64,000 nt of DNA from Isoetes taiwanensis (lineage: Eukaryota; Streptophyta; Lycopodiopsida; Isoetales; Isoetaceae), in the NCBI GenBank assembly GCA_021234155.1, contig JAJEKV010000052.1:8107358-8171357 (forward strand). The letters run 5' to 3'. Every line of letters starts with the position of its first letter. Positions within the stretch are counted from its first letter, which is position 1. Shown here piece after piece: positions 1 to 12,333 of this stretch. The translations under genes were made by a program, and so were the position numbers. The notes under the pieces are model-generated. The model was given only the letters and a program-made list of their open reading frames with translations. It ran no database searches and was not told the origin of the DNA.

Positions 1-839
1 CATCGTTGAGGTGGACCTTTATAGATTGAAAATGTCAAGCAACAAAATGTTTCTAAACCTTCTTATGTTCGGACCACTTGATTGCAGCCTCCCCAGCCCA
101 AGGAATGTACAAGGCTATCAGTAAAAGAAAAGATGCTAGTGCCCAATGTAATTTTTCCCTCTTCACTGCAGGAGGCAAAACTTGACTTCTTTGTGCCATT
201 CAGTGCTTTTCATGATTTAGTCTATGCTATGCAAAAAAGGTCAAGGGGTAACCTTCTTGTTATGGTTATTCAACTGAGTTCCATGAATAACTACTAAGGG
301 AACTGAGGCAAATGACACGACAGGGGCACAGGAGAAGGCATGGGATGGTATGCAAGACGAATTATAAAGGGAGAAAGATGGAGAACAGGATGGGCATAAA
401 AAACATGAGGCCTAAAAATGCTATGTCCAGGGATGCTAACATGTTCATGCCAGCCTCCGGCAACAATAAAGCTAGCCAACTGAACTGGACATGTTAATTA
501 GTCCTCTCCAGAAATGTAAGAGAAATTGCTGTCTTATTCAGTGGTTGTAATAACAATCACAGCCACAAAATTTGGTCCTTTAGTCAGAACCGCTATGATG
601 CAGAAGTACATTATGAAACCTAACGAATCATATTTCCATGAAAAGAAAGTCCGTTCCCCCATATGGTTCTGAGATCGAATGACCATTAATCTACTTATAG
701 TAGCTTTGCTCAACAGTAAGATCAGAGACGGCGTTATTCTGCTTCTAAATACAACTGAATTTAAACTTTTAAAGCTGTTCTTAGGTGCGATTAACATGAA
801 CGATGCAATTTAAACCAAAACGAACAGGGCAAGCTGCAC
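1..839. other. No assignable gene; probable downstream exons or introns of the 840-992 gene
   Basis: Sequence follows, on the minus strand, the exon at 840-992, so later exons of that gene may lie here. I could not place an exon with convincing splice sites. Short open frames on both strands (for example 82-297 plus and 294-479 minus) show no recognisable motif and I leave them out. Confidence 0.3.
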
Positions 840-992
840 CTGTTTAGCGAGCAGCTCCCTTTCCAAGTTCCCAGACGCAAAAAATGGATGGGTTGGAGGA
901 AAGCGCCGACGGATTGCCTTCCATACAGGAAATTTCTTTTCCTTTGCGGCAGGTTGCATGGGTTCATCCTCGCTTTTCTCTGCGTCTGCCAT
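840..992 (-). CDS. First exon of an unrecognised plant-type gene (partial)
   Basis: An open stretch of exactly 51 codons starts at an ATG at 992 and ends at a good donor (CAG followed by GTGCAG, donor at 839-834). The peptide begins MADAEKSEDE, acidic at first, then turns strongly basic around residues 18-30 (KEKK, IRRR) and continues FPPTHPFFASGNLERELL. The change from a charged leader to a compact conserved-looking block, with a phase-0 splice site right at the end, is typical of a genuine first exon rather than a chance frame. It lies downstream of the RRM gene on the same strand. I do not recognise the family with certainty, and the following exons toward position 1 were not resolved. A longer reading from an upstream ATG at 1016 is possible. 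Confidence 0.45.
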
Positions 993-1589
993 AGCTGACG
1001 ATGGAGTGAAGTTCAAAAATTTAGGTTTAAAAATTTAAATTGATGATGACCTGGCAGGAAATTGTTTTCCTTTTGCCCCCACTTTGAACCTCAGAGATGT
1101 AAAAATGTACAAAGAAATATCAGAATAAATTAATTAAATTGGTTTTATCGTTTACTAAGAAGAGATACAACTTCATCTAAATTCTATCCTCATTGGGAAT
1201 AATTATTATTTAATCTCTACCTACCTCATGGTGAAATATTGTGCATAAGGAAAAATATACACGTTGTTCGCAAAAAAGTTGATTGATAAATGCTTGAAGT
1301 TATGGAATGATATATATGACATTACAATGTACATAAGATGACATATAGTCTGTAATAGATACACGTCTATAATCAGCAGCAGTTATGGCAATCCTTTAGT
1401 GCTTGATTGTAACAAAAAATGTAGTGTGAATGATGTTGATGAGGACCAATTGACATATTAGGAGATTTGTAAATGGTATACATATTCCCTAGAAGAACTT
1501 TCGGATCTCAAATTTTGAAGATAGACAAAGCAGACAAAAACTTTTCCCCCTGTACCAGTTAAATCATAGATTGCCCTGCTCCACAGCTC

Positions 1590-2377
1590 TCACCGGCTTT
1601 CATCTTTCCTTTTCGTCGCATAATTCAACCTTATTCTCTTACCTCCAAGCTCCTGCAAACAAAAATTATCATCAAATATGGATGTACATATCATATGTCA
1701 AACTCCAAAGAAGAACACGATAATGCAGAAAACTCCTTTTCTGCAATTTACCAACAATGAAGTGCTTTGTTCTAGCTAATCTTCAAATTTCACAAAGATG
1801 TTATACCTTTCCATCTAACCCTTGAAAGGCAGCTTCTGCTTGCTCATTTGATTTGTAACTAACAAATCCAAAGCCCCTATGCTTTCCATCCTCATCAGAC
1901 ACAACTGTAACTGCAAATATAGTAATCTATTTCAGGTCTTCGAGTTATCATACACTTAAAACCCTCTCACATTCAGCAGGTTTCAACCTTCAGTTAGCTG
2001 CCCAAATGTGCAAAACACATTTTTCAGAGTTGCTTCATCCATCTCTGGAGATAGACCTGAAATAGTAACAGAGCAGCTTGTCAGAAGAAAACAAGCTCTT
2101 ATTATCCCCTATGTTGCAGCGCTTATGTGGCTAGTCAGAATTGCTAAGTAAATGAACCGAAGGCTGTCACATATTTGTGTTAGTTAATTTCGTAATGCCT
2201 GTACTTATGTAATCACAAGGTATATTTCGCCTAGCATTGGAAAGTTGAAAAATGAAAAATGTTACATAACTTACCTCCAACGAACAGCCTACAGGAAGTA
2301 AGCCATCGGCGAGATGGATGCCAAAATACTCTGCTGCTTGGAGCTGAATTACGGAGCGCACCTCCTACCATCGCCAT
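1590..2377 (-). CDS. Small organelle-type RRM RNA-binding protein, four exons
   Basis: Four exons join cleanly on the minus strand: 2377-2275, 2056-1988, 1910-1807 and 1652-1590, all with GT donors and CAG acceptors, giving 112 residues ending in TGA. The RRM covers about residues 29-105: RNP2 is RLFVGGL (29-35) and RNP1 is HRGFGFVSY (68-76), with EMDEATLKNVF forming helix 1 and ELGGKRIRLNY the last strand. Residues 1-28 are basic, rich in Ser and Arg and free of acidic residues (ends SRRWLTSC), as in mitochondrial or plastid transit peptides. This matches the small single-RRM proteins of plants (glycine-rich RBP or ORRM-like) that act in organelle RNA editing and splicing, but without a glycine-rich tail. 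Organelle location is inferred. The frame is intact, so it is probably functional. Confidence 0.9.
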
Positions 2378-2870
2378 TTATGTGTGAGCCCTAAAATCCC
2401 TTTTTTTTTGTTGAAACTTCAGTTGAATTCTTGATTAGGAAAAACTCCCTACTAGATAATGATTGAGACCTCACAGATTTCCCCCATATCCACGATCTGG
2501 ACCCAAATACTGAGAACCTGCATTCACATTACACTTCTCATGCCTGCAACCATATGAGAGCTCAAGTTTATGACTGCCAGAATGCCATGTGGTGCGCTTT
2601 AAACTTGAAGCATCCCATCCTTTACCTGCCCACTCAATGACTGCTGCACACACAGGGCTTCTGAAAACGTTTCTATTGCTTTTAAGCTACCCTAATCCGG
2701 CTACCACGGCAAAGAGAATCCAATAGAAATCGAAACTAGAGAAACCCCTCAACCATCCAAACCCCAAAACCTCATTTCTGACGTCATCTACATACAATTT
2801 TTGGAATAATTAAGGCCCATTTCTGACGCCATCTATATACAATTTTGGTATAAGAGTAAGACCCGTTCAC
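2378..2870. promoter_or_regulatory. Upstream region of the RRM gene
   Basis: About 490 bases between the RRM start codon (minus strand) and the LINE remnant. It should hold the RRM promoter and 5' leader. A short repeat is visible: the words ATTTCTGACG, CATCTA and ATACAATTTT recur at about 2774-2805 and 2819-2848. No clear TATA box or other decisive site was seen. Confidence 0.35.
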
Positions 2871-2879
2871 ATGATGGGT

Positions 2880-3303
2880 TTTTCTCTTTGTCAGTGTTGC
2901 CCGCTGGGGTTGTTGAGGATGAAAGCCATGCCTTCCAGAGCTGTCCAGCCTATAGTCAGATTCGGGCTCGCTACGTTCTCTTTGTGCGACCTGGTCTGCC
3001 CCTGCACGAGCTACTCAGTACGCCGTCAGTTCGATCCCTTGGCTTCTACCTCCAGGAGGTTTTGGATCTGCGGATTCACCTCTGCCCCCGGGCGCCTACC
3101 TGAGGTGCCGGGAATTCATGTGTATATGTATATTTGTACAGCTGCCAGCAGGCTTGTTGCTGCGACGGTTTTTCCCTCGTAAGGGGGGGTTTTTTAATCC
3201 GGGTAGCAACGGGCTTGCTACGTGTAATTTGGGTCCCATAGGCCGATTGGCCTCCGCGGACGATAAAAGAACCTTCCTTCCTTCCTTCCTTCCTTCCTTC
3301 CTC
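2880..3303 (+). mobile_element. 3' end of a LINE (non-LTR retrotransposon), 5' truncated
   Basis: A frame running to a TGA at 3101-3103 encodes the C-terminal end of a LINE ORF2. The tract VVEDESHAFQSCPAYSQIR matches the late Cys/His knuckle of plant LINEs (zf-RVT type), followed by the usual helical tail with ...LGFYLQEVLDLR. About 170 bases of 3' UTR follow, ending in GGCCTCCGCGGACG and then a TTCC tetranucleotide run from about 3273 to 3301. Truncation at the 5' side and a simple-repeat tail are standard for target-primed reverse transcription. The strand is plus and everything upstream of the knuckle is lost. A related 3' tail occurs in inverse orientation near 52.66 kb. Confidence 0.8.
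3273..3302 (+). repeat. TTCC microsatellite, tail of the LINE
   Basis: About seven copies of TTCC directly after the LINE 3' UTR. It most likely arose as the terminal repeat used by the element rather than as an independent microsatellite. Confidence 0.85.
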
Positions 3304-4199
3304 AGCCACATTAAGCAGTAAGTGACGCTTCATTTCCCTCCAGTTGATTCCGCTATGGGTTACCCATCCCGCTATGGGTCACACAGATCGTCTGGCCCTT
3401 AGCCTAATTAGTCTTCCAAGTTGTTGATATTCAATTCAGTTCTCATTTGCTTTGTCTACTCTAGGCATGCATCCTCATATCATATGTCATCTAGGATCTT
3501 ATATATTCTTTCTATATAGTTTGCTAGTTTATAAAAGCGTACCTTTCTAAACATGTATAAAGCAGTTTGCTTTTTTCCCTTTGCTAGTAAAAAACAAAAA
3601 AAAAAACTTATTTTCTCCATGTTGTCAATCAACTGTAGTTTTTTTCTGAAATCCGCTGCCATAAAATCTTGTCTTTTGGCGTTGCTGCCGGTATTGCAAT
3701 TCACAAGGGATTTTGAGACGGGATTCATAAATGCCCCTGTTTCTGGCCCAGGGGACCTTCTAGTTGTCGCAAAGGAAGCTTTTAGTCAGATCCTTGGATA
3801 TGGAATCCTTGATGCAGCAAAACATGGCCGACCCTTCAATTGCAGAATACGAACCACAAACTTGTTTATAGTTCATCATGTTTAGGGTTCTTCAAGTCGT
3901 TTTAGGCTTTTTAGAGTTATAGGCTGCCTTCTTACAAGCAATGGTAAACAATGTTATGGTGGCAGGCACTTCTAGGTTCTTCTTGAGCAAGCACTTCTGC
4001 GATCGTAGGCATCTGACACTATCTCCAATGTGTTCTTCCTCTATTCAATTCTCAGTATCCACGATTCTCACTCCGATGGGTGCCTAAACTTCAAAATCTC
4101 TCCACAGATGATGTGGCAGAGACTCAAAGCCGAGAACTATAAAATACGTTCTTCTTAGATCTCAAAATTTCGTCATTAATAGCTTCATGATTGAATCGA
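3304..4199. other. No gene recognised
   Basis: AT-rich stretch with open frames of up to 110 codons on the plus strand (3553-3885) and 82 codons on the minus strand. Neither shows a motif or plausible splice context. A near-duplicate GCTATGGGT(T/C)AC word at 3352-3382 is the only local repeat noticed. Confidence 0.3.
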
Positions 4200-4816
4200 T
4201 TACAGAATAATAGGCATTAAATGAAGTTGATCGACAGAGTTTGTGCAGATTTGCACGCAAATATCCAGGATTTGAAAGCCCCGTTTTATGGCGATAACTG
4301 TATTTGGCAGTGACGCTACTCTTCCTATAAGAATGAAGTGGATCCAGTTTGGATTTAACAAAGATTCAGTGGAATCCAGTCTACGTATAAGGTCTTCTTC
4401 CTCCCCTTCAAGGTTCTGATAGCGTGCCTTAATCTGCAAGTGTGCCTGCTTCTACTCCTATGGTTTCACAATCCGACACTCATCTTCTTTCTCCACCTTT
4501 GCTATCACAATTTTCTTTTTTTTACCACAAATGGCTGCCAATTAATCTTTTGTCCTCTCACATGCAAAGTGAATGCTTGTGCAAAAAACTTCCCAATCTC
4601 TCCAACACAAATATCACTTCTTTGGTAACATCTTCTGTAGATGTTCATAAACTGATCCATAAATAGTGGATTCATTCGACTAGACTTATAAATTTGCTTG
4701 GTACCCATCAATTTTACACAACCAAGTATTTTGCTTATCTCATCTTCAGCTACATCTGCCTTTCTTACATTTGAGGAGGTCATGTCCTCAGAAGGCAACA
4801 CAAATGTATAAAACAT
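4200..4816 (-). pseudogene. Minus-strand coding-like region with frame breaks, unknown family
   Basis: Two adjoining minus-strand frames (4816-4505 and 4439-4200) read as parts of one protein. The first has a normal charged composition and includes AEDEISKILGCVKLMG and QPFVVKKRK. Shifting frame near 4505 gives a lysine/glutamate stretch, then two in-frame TAG codons, then LQNLEGEEEDLIRRLDS-like helical sequence that could form a coiled coil (about 4430-4370). One shift and two stops in some 70 bases point to a decayed gene or to sequence errors. No family could be named. A chance pair of frames remains possible. Confidence 0.35.
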
Positions 4817-4924
4817 CTACCTTGCTTCCTCTTCGTCTAGGTTGAGTTTTCTTTATTGCCATTATATCCCTGCAACAGCTTTGAAATTATCACTATATTT
4901 ATACAATTATATGGAGGTCTGCAT

Positions 4925-5375
4925 CAATGGTGTAGAGATTGATCTCGGCCGTCCATCTCTGAGATGGACGGCCCAGACGGTGCCACCTCGTAGCATCCCC
5001 CCTTATTTGGGGCTTTTAATCTGGGCCCTTGAAATTGGGGCATTTTATCTAGACCGTCGATTAAAATTATTTGGGGCTTTTCATATGGGCTGTCGGATTA
5101 AAAGGGAAGGTCAAATCTTGGCCGTCAATTTTGGATAGGAAGTTGCAGGGAAGGTGATAGAATTAGGGCTTTTAATCCAGATCATTCTAGGCCGTCGAAT
5201 GTGCGAGATCGACGGCCCAGATGCAGGGACCTTTATTCCCCAAGCAGCCCCCCTTATTTGGGGCTTTTAATCTGGGCCCTTGAAATTGGGGCATTTCATC
5301 TAAACCGTCGATCCCAAATATTTGGGGCTTTTAATCTTGGCCCTTAGAATTTGGGGCATTTTATCTGGAGCGTCC
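4925..5375 (+). promoter_or_regulatory. Duplicated promoter-like block rich in TGGGCC and GGCCGTC motifs
   Basis: The block consists of two related halves (about 4930-5160 and 5190-5375). Each holds CCCCCTTATTTGGGGCTTTT, then TTTAATCTGGGCCC, GAAATTGGGGCATTT and CCGTCGAT. TGGGCC/AGGCCC are site II elements, bound by TCP factors and common in promoters of plant housekeeping and organelle-protein genes. GACGGCC and GGCCGTC occur as inverted pairs, for example around 4949-4974. The block lies just upstream of the plus-strand exons that start near 5.4-5.7 kb, so a promoter or 5' leader is likely. It could instead be a small repeat element with internal duplication. Confidence 0.5.
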
Positions 5376-8300
5376 ATTTACGCTTGGTGTATTGTTTAGG
5401 TTTTGTCGTGCTTTTCTTCGGCAAATGGGTTTTGTCGATGTTGTTCCGGCAGGATAGCCGCAGCAGAGGAACAAGAGGTTCGAGTTTTCACCTAGGTTCC
5501 GGGACGCCAAGAAATTTGGCGATTTTATTTTCAGTTCCTGATCGAACCTGATATTGCGGATATCGAGCAATAGCAAGGCCAGGTGCACCATTACAGCTTC
5601 GAGGATCTAGACTAGCAGTCCTTGGTTTCGGCCGAGCAGCGAAGTGGACTTGAACTGTAACTTTGTTACTTGTTGGATACGGTAGTTTTTGATCTCTTGA
5701 GATCATGAGATATTAGTTCCACCACCACCTGGACAGAGCACTTTGGAACAGCTGATGCGACTTCAGCAGGCAATATCACAAGTTGAGGCTATTATTCAAG
5801 CAGCTAACATTTGTCTGTTGAAAGTTCGTGCACTCGTATTATCCCAGCTACCAGAGGTTGCCCTTCATATTTTTTCTAGTTGAATTTGTGGTTATGTATG
5901 GAATATTCTAATTCTGTTGTAAGAATTTGTGGTTATGTATGGAATATTCTAATTCTGTTGTAACTTTGCAGGCCACTGATAAGGTACTCTTAATTCGGGA
6001 GGAGTAGCATTAGTTCTACCAGTTCTTCCACTCAGAATTATTGGATTGATATTATTTTTGGACATCTTTACGAGGCAAATGAATGTCAGACGTGAGAGCT
6101 CAGAGCGCTTCAATAGACGTCTTCGAGAATGGTGGTACAGCATACATGTTGTGCCTGTTTGTGTTGGAACCCCTAAAGAGATGCAAGACTTTCCCATTGA
6201 AGGCGGATACCGGCATTATGGAGAGTTCTGATTTTGAAAATGACCTAGTTGATTATCTTACAGCACTAGAGGTATCATCATGGTTCCTCCTTGAGTTCAA
6301 GTTCATTAAAATCTCTACTCTGTAGAAGCGTCTTGTTGTTTATAAGTACTTGCACGTTTAACAAGATAGAAAATGTGTTTTGTGGACATTTGATCTCATC
6401 TTAGATTAGATGTGTGGATTAAAACTCCATGGAAGTTTTGAGGACTCAATCCTCTTTGGATGTATATTGTTATATGATATTATCATGGGAATCAGGTGCT
6501 TAATAGAAGTAGACATCTGAATCTGACCTATTAGTTGCATGTGCATTTTGCCGGCCATATCAGTTGCAGGTGTGGTTCAAGCTTGGACCAAATTAGAGGA
6601 TTCAACAAGCCATATTGATCTAATTTTGACAGACGTGATGTCAAGCTTAGCTGATATATGCTTATGTCTTGCGTTTGTTTCCTGTTTTGCAGATATATAG
6701 CAGGTAAATCCAGCAAGCAAATCGGCATTCTGTATTCATGTCCATGCTTTGTCAGTGGCTAGGGTCATCCATGGATCAACAAAGTGTGAGAAACAATGGC
6801 GCCTCTTACAAAGATTTGCTTCTGCATCGATTAAATCCGTCTTCCATGGCCAAAGCTTGGCCGGAACGCATGTATTGCCATGTGGAGCAAGATTTCTCAG
6901 CTGGTATTTCGCTTATTAAGTTTTGGCTGAACACACTTTACATTTGATTGCAGGCTGACAAGTTTTGTGCTTTTATAGATGTGAAGCTTATATTGTGTTC
7001 AAAAATAACAAAACTTTATGGATGGGATATCTAGATTTTGATCACGAAATTGGATTGTAAAGCGGAAGACCTTTTCATGCTACATACTCCACCTTGGCAA
7101 CTGGAAGGTTTGGCTACTGCAATATTCACTCTCTGGTCAATGGGTGTTCTTTATTCCAGCCAACCCTTCATGCTTCTCACAACTAGTTTTTGTTCAAAAT
7201 GGGGCTCACACAATTTGGCTACACGATCGTTGCACTGGTTGGAGTTATTGCGTAACAATATCTTCATGGATTAAGTTGCCAGAAGCGAACACTGCAGATG
7301 GCAATTATGTCAAACACATTGTGGTAAGAGATTCTATGCTATGCACATGGTTTGTGCATGTATTGCTGCTATTTTCAAGAAAAAAATAGTTAATTATCAC
7401 ATTATTATGATACATTTGTGCAGTTGGAGTGCAATCTCCTCAAGGCATTAGTGCTTCTCGCAGCATCCTTCGGCATTTCATTGACTTTTTGAAACTCTTT
7501 ACAGCAGTAAGAGTCATTAATTCTTTATTTTTGGTTTTATAAGAATATGCATAGACCAATGCGTTTGCATTTTGAGATGGTCTGTTGTACTCCATGATGG
7601 CTTTGCCTTCTAAGGTGCAAGCGCTATTGTTTGACTTACATGAAATAATCTTTAAACTAGCATATTGAAAGATTTGACCTGTTGTTTGCAGGTTCTGATG
7701 ATGATGTGCATAATTGAGGTTTCTTTTTTTATGCAGGTCCTTTGAGGGAAATTCATTGCAGGTTCTTACGCAGGGCAAGCTTAGTGCGCCACGTTTTTTG
7801 AGAATACAAAGGGTACAGATTGTTTAGATGAGCTCAGGTTGTGCATTCTTATGGAAAATCGAATTAATGTATTGCTTGTGTACAGGTTGTTAACTATGTT
7901 TTGGAAAAGTTGGTTGTGGAGAAACTTGCAGAGGAAAGTGGCAGTGAACAAGCAGCAAACTTTGCACAGTTGGGCCAACAGCAGGCAGGAAATGCTCTTG
8001 CTACCTATTGATCAAGTTTATGGTCTTGGCAGCAGCAGCCTAAACCTGTGATAGAGATCTTACGCAATCAGCAGGTGGGCAGATTATTTGAGCTTTTTAA
8101 TATGTGAAATTTTATGGACTCACTGCTTGAATATTGATCAACATAAATCTAGGTCTTACCCCCAGAGATGAGTCTAGCAACAGTTCGGGAAGAAGCCAGA
8201 GGACCTTTGCTTATATTATTGTGCTATTTCAAATCGCTGATGCATGCTTTGACAGAAGCTCTTCATTGTTACTATGGCCCTGTGACATCACATGTGCGGA

Positions 8301-9565
8301 CATCTCAGATGAGGATACAGAAAACAAAGGCAGTTTGTGGAGATGTAAACAAGTCGTCAAATTCTGCACGTCTTGTGGGGCATGTTGATGCTGGTTTCGT
8401 CACACTGAGATGCCTACAATCCAACCAGCATATAGACATGGCCCATGTGTGGCTCTTGGGTGAGTTTCAGTTTCAATTCGGAGATGAATATTTAAAAGGT
8501 TCCACTTCTGGTCCGTCGCTGTTTCAGACCTGGCTTATGGACGCCATATCAAATGGAAGAGTGGTGATTGGCATCGTGAGAGATGGCAAGTTCCGGTTTT
8601 GTTTCTTGCAAGAGGCTAAGGTTTTGTAATTTCGTGTAGAAGCCACAGATAGACGCCCTTTCCATAGTGGTTGCCCTAAATACAGATATTTGGTCAGTCT
8701 GGCCAAAGGCCTTGGCACCAAACGACTATTCTGGCAGTGGCTAATCGGAAAATACAGAATAAAAAATGTTCTGGATTTGCATGTTCCGGATCAGACAGTG
8801 CAGAGGCGCTTCGCCTATAGCCAGAAAGATGCTTTTTGATTTTCATGTCTTTGAAAAACGAAATTGAAGAGGTGGTCATTAGCCCTTTAATGGTGATTCC
8901 GGCCTCTTTAACTGGGTTTCTTACCGTTATAGCTGAAGCTCAGAGCAGAAATCTTTATTCTGTGCGAGAATGCGAAGTACAAATGATCTTCTTCAGGATA
9001 TTGCAGCTTCATTTTCCTGATACAGTTGACCACATAAAATAGCTGGCATCTGAAAATCGTAATCTATTCCGTTGGTTTGCTTCAAACAAGATGGAGTTTG
9101 GCAGTGGATATGCATGTTTTGTTCATATTTTTTTTGTTTGGATACTTGATGCTTCGTATTTCTATTTCCCAGCTCCACATAAGTATTGTACCATGTGCTT
9201 TTTCGTCTTATTCTTCATTTTGCCTGCAGGGAATGTTTATAAGTTTGCATATACTCAAACTTGGCAGCTTCATCGAGTTCAGATCTATGGATTATATCCA
9301 ATGTAGTTTGACTATTTTACTTGGGCGCAGTGGTGTGTTACATAGCTTCCTAGACTATGATGATTTGTGTACAACTATGAGACAGTTTAAAGAACCGGCT
9401 TTGGCAAAACGAGATGGAGATGGAGAAAATATGTTACATGCTTTCAGGATCTGGCTGTCTGGGCCCATTACGAATCTAATTGGTAGTTTTGTTGTAGACA
9501 CAAAGAGCTCATTGGAGTTGGCCGCCCTGGATAACCATTTATCACTAGCTATTTCTGTTTAAGGG
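5376..9565 (+). CDS. Multi-exon plus-strand gene or gene relic, family not recognised
   Basis: Several coding-like segments bounded by plausible splice sites lie in order on the plus strand. Examples: 5717-5856 (begins PPPPG, then a helix with EQLMRLQQAISQVEAII, ends at GAG|GT); a segment ending at the donor at 6272; about 6704-6903 (contains HVHALSVARVI and LAGTHVLPCG); about 7130-7323 (contains IWLHDRCTGWSY); 7424-7507 (contains SASRSILRHFIDFLK); about 7886-8073 (contains NYVLEKLVVEKLAEESG); and 8153-8629. Introns are AT-rich and some have TGCAG acceptors. The segment at 7886-8073 needs a frame change after ATY, and other joins are uncertain, so the gene may be broken or carry errors. I found no domain I could name; helical scaffold-like composition is all that can be said. 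Confidence 0.45.
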
Positions 9566-12328
9566 ATTCCAATGTAGATATTTGCTGCAAGAATGCTTTA
9601 GGGAGATGAATTTGATGTTATTTTTATGATTGATATGATGAACTGCTAATGGTGCTAACTTTTATTTTACCCTTATTATTTATGGCTAGGGACACTCTTA
9701 TGTGGGTTTGTCATATGTTTTCATGCTATCCCAACATCGTATTTGTTTGTGACTTTTCTTGCAGTGAAGGTCAATATTAGATAAACCATAATTATAATAT
9801 GAGCTTCACCTCATCATTGATTTAAACGTTTCTAGTATTGAGGAGGAAGCATGAGAAGGAAGCAGGACATCATTGTCAACATTATTGTTTGTGTCTCTAG
9901 TTTGTAGACAATAGTTATTTTCACTCATTCTCTTTGAAATTTCTTCGAGGTACATATGGCTGTACTGAAATTCGTTCTAGTTTGCAGAAGCCATGATCAA
10001 ATATCTAAAATGATGCAAAAATTTAGCATTTTTGGGAGCAAAGAAATGCCTTACACTTGAGTGAAGCAGGTTAAAGAAAGGGCAACGCTTATTTAATTGA
10101 GCTTGCATAGAGATGCCTCATGAACTAGCCTTTAAGCTTTTACATCATTATGTATTGCTACTTGATTTAAAAGTGCAGAGATGCCACTACTACAATGTGA
10201 AGATCTATTTGGTAGTATTTACAGGACATTTTAAAAATTTAGATAATTTAGAAGCATTTGAACAGGTTTTGTCCACTTTTGATTCAAATGTTTAATATTA
10301 GGCACCCATGACCATGGGTCCTTGAAGGGCATTTCATATGAAGAGTAGTGGTGTCAAATTGCTAAGGAAAGATGCCTTGCTTTCCGCTCTCAAGACTACC
10401 CCTTGAGTGTATTATGTGTAATAATTTGCAAAGCAAAATAGTTGAATTGTGTAGTACATTTTGCAATTAGCACCTAGGAGTGTCGAATGTCTTTTTGTAT
10501 GGGAAAGGTGAGAATTTGAATCTTCAATAGTAAAGAATAATGCCACTATGCCAAAGTTCCTTTGGAAATTCAAGGATTTTAGGATCAATCATGCCTAGAA
10601 AATACTATTGATCTTTGTGTTAGTACGAAAGCAAATCTCACCAAACGTTATGTTCCTTCAAAATAAAAACTTGCCAAAAGAATGTAGAATGCACCATTAG
10701 AAAATATAGTTTGCCATGCGAAATTGCCTAATAAAAATAAATTCAAAACATAAGGAAAAAAATGACAATTTCAACTACATATCTATTAGATTTCGTAACA
10801 TTCCCTTAGGATTTCTCGAGGCTCTCTAGATTGTCATAGACTTCCTAAGATTATATCAAGATTCTTTTAGATTGCATTAGACTCCCCAACATTCTACCTG
10901 ATTTCCATTGGCCTCATGAAATTGATTAGTTTAAGCATGCATGATTGTGGTCTAGATGTATATTCTAGGTTGAATGAAAGGAATATTAAAATGAAGTAAT
11001 CTTCAAGGAATTTTGAAAATGGTAGCCCATGGAATTGATTGCCCACAATGTGTCCAAGATGGACACTATTATCTTAGCTCTAATTACAGTTGATCGTCAT
11101 GGATTTTGTACGATTCCTGGGGACTCTTAGTGGTCATAGTGTTGTAGAACTTTATTGTTTGATGGTTACATACAACATGGTTGCAAGATCTACAATGATA
11201 TCCTCAACATCATTAATATGACGATCAACTTATGCCAAGCTACCTAGAAACAATGGGGTAATTCAAGTCAAAATGTTTCAATAGAATAAAATGTATCCCA
11301 CTGATAGTACAAATACTTGTATATATATATAGACCAGCCTAGACTAATCCTTCTAACTAGCTAAGACATCCAAATAATCCCAGATTATTGAACAGCAATA
11401 AGCGAAAAAATGTCACATTGCTGATACAACAGAATATAAAATGAAAATGGAATATTTACAAGAAATAAATAGAGGACATGAGACATTTTTATTCAGAATG
11501 TGAGAAGATGCATCTTTTGCCAATTTAGTTACCAAGTACTATTGTTTGACAAATCAAGAACCAAAGCATTTTGAAAGGAATAATTCTTCAAATGAGTTTG
11601 GAATGGAAGTATTCATTAGATTGTATTACCTGGCCAGCATAGAATGAATTTTATATATGATATGTGCTTGCAACAGCATATAGCAAAAGCAACTAAAACA
11701 AATATTACAAGTGTTTTGAAGTCGTAGAGGAAAAACAATCTTCGTAACTTCCTGATAGGAACATCCACATCCAAAGAAATGGGAGAAGAATGTTTGGTTA
11801 CCTGCAGCAGCAAAGCACAAGTTAGCCCATCGGGTAATCGCACACCCGCCATGTAAGCTACAAACATTCTTGGCTTATCGCCTTTACCCAAACAAAATTA
11901 AATCACATGAAAATCACAATACAAACACCTTTAGGAGGATGCATCGTTATTTTTAGTCAAGTTAGTTTTATCGAGGATAAAAAGCAAAACAATTCTAAAT
12001 AATAAGACAAGATCCCTTAAGAAGAGTGCCCTACACAGAACGTTTCCATTATCTTCCATACGCATTTCATCTCAACTAGTGCTTTGGTGTAAACACTTAT
12101 AGAATCATTAGCTATAGCTATTTTTTCAGAACCCAATACAAAGGGGCAAATCTAGCATCCATTCATGTAACCTGATGTAATGGTCAAAACAAATTGGATA
12201 TGTTACTGCAGCTTATAACACACAAGTTTAGCCATACTACCAACTGATCTTAATGTCCAAAGTAGATAGAATGAAGGAATAGCAGATACATAAGACCGGA
12301 GACCATCGGGCTACAAGAGAGGACATGG
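9566..12328. other. Intergenic, AT-rich, no gene recognised
   Basis: No coding frame with a credible motif. At about 10795-10905 there is a short patch of repeated AGATT(C/G)-type words (TCTAGATTG, AAGATT, TTAGATT), resembling the larger arrays at 27.8 and 50.6 kb. A minus frame at 11616-11891 looks like chance. Confidence 0.35.
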
Positions 12329-12333
12329 ATTAT

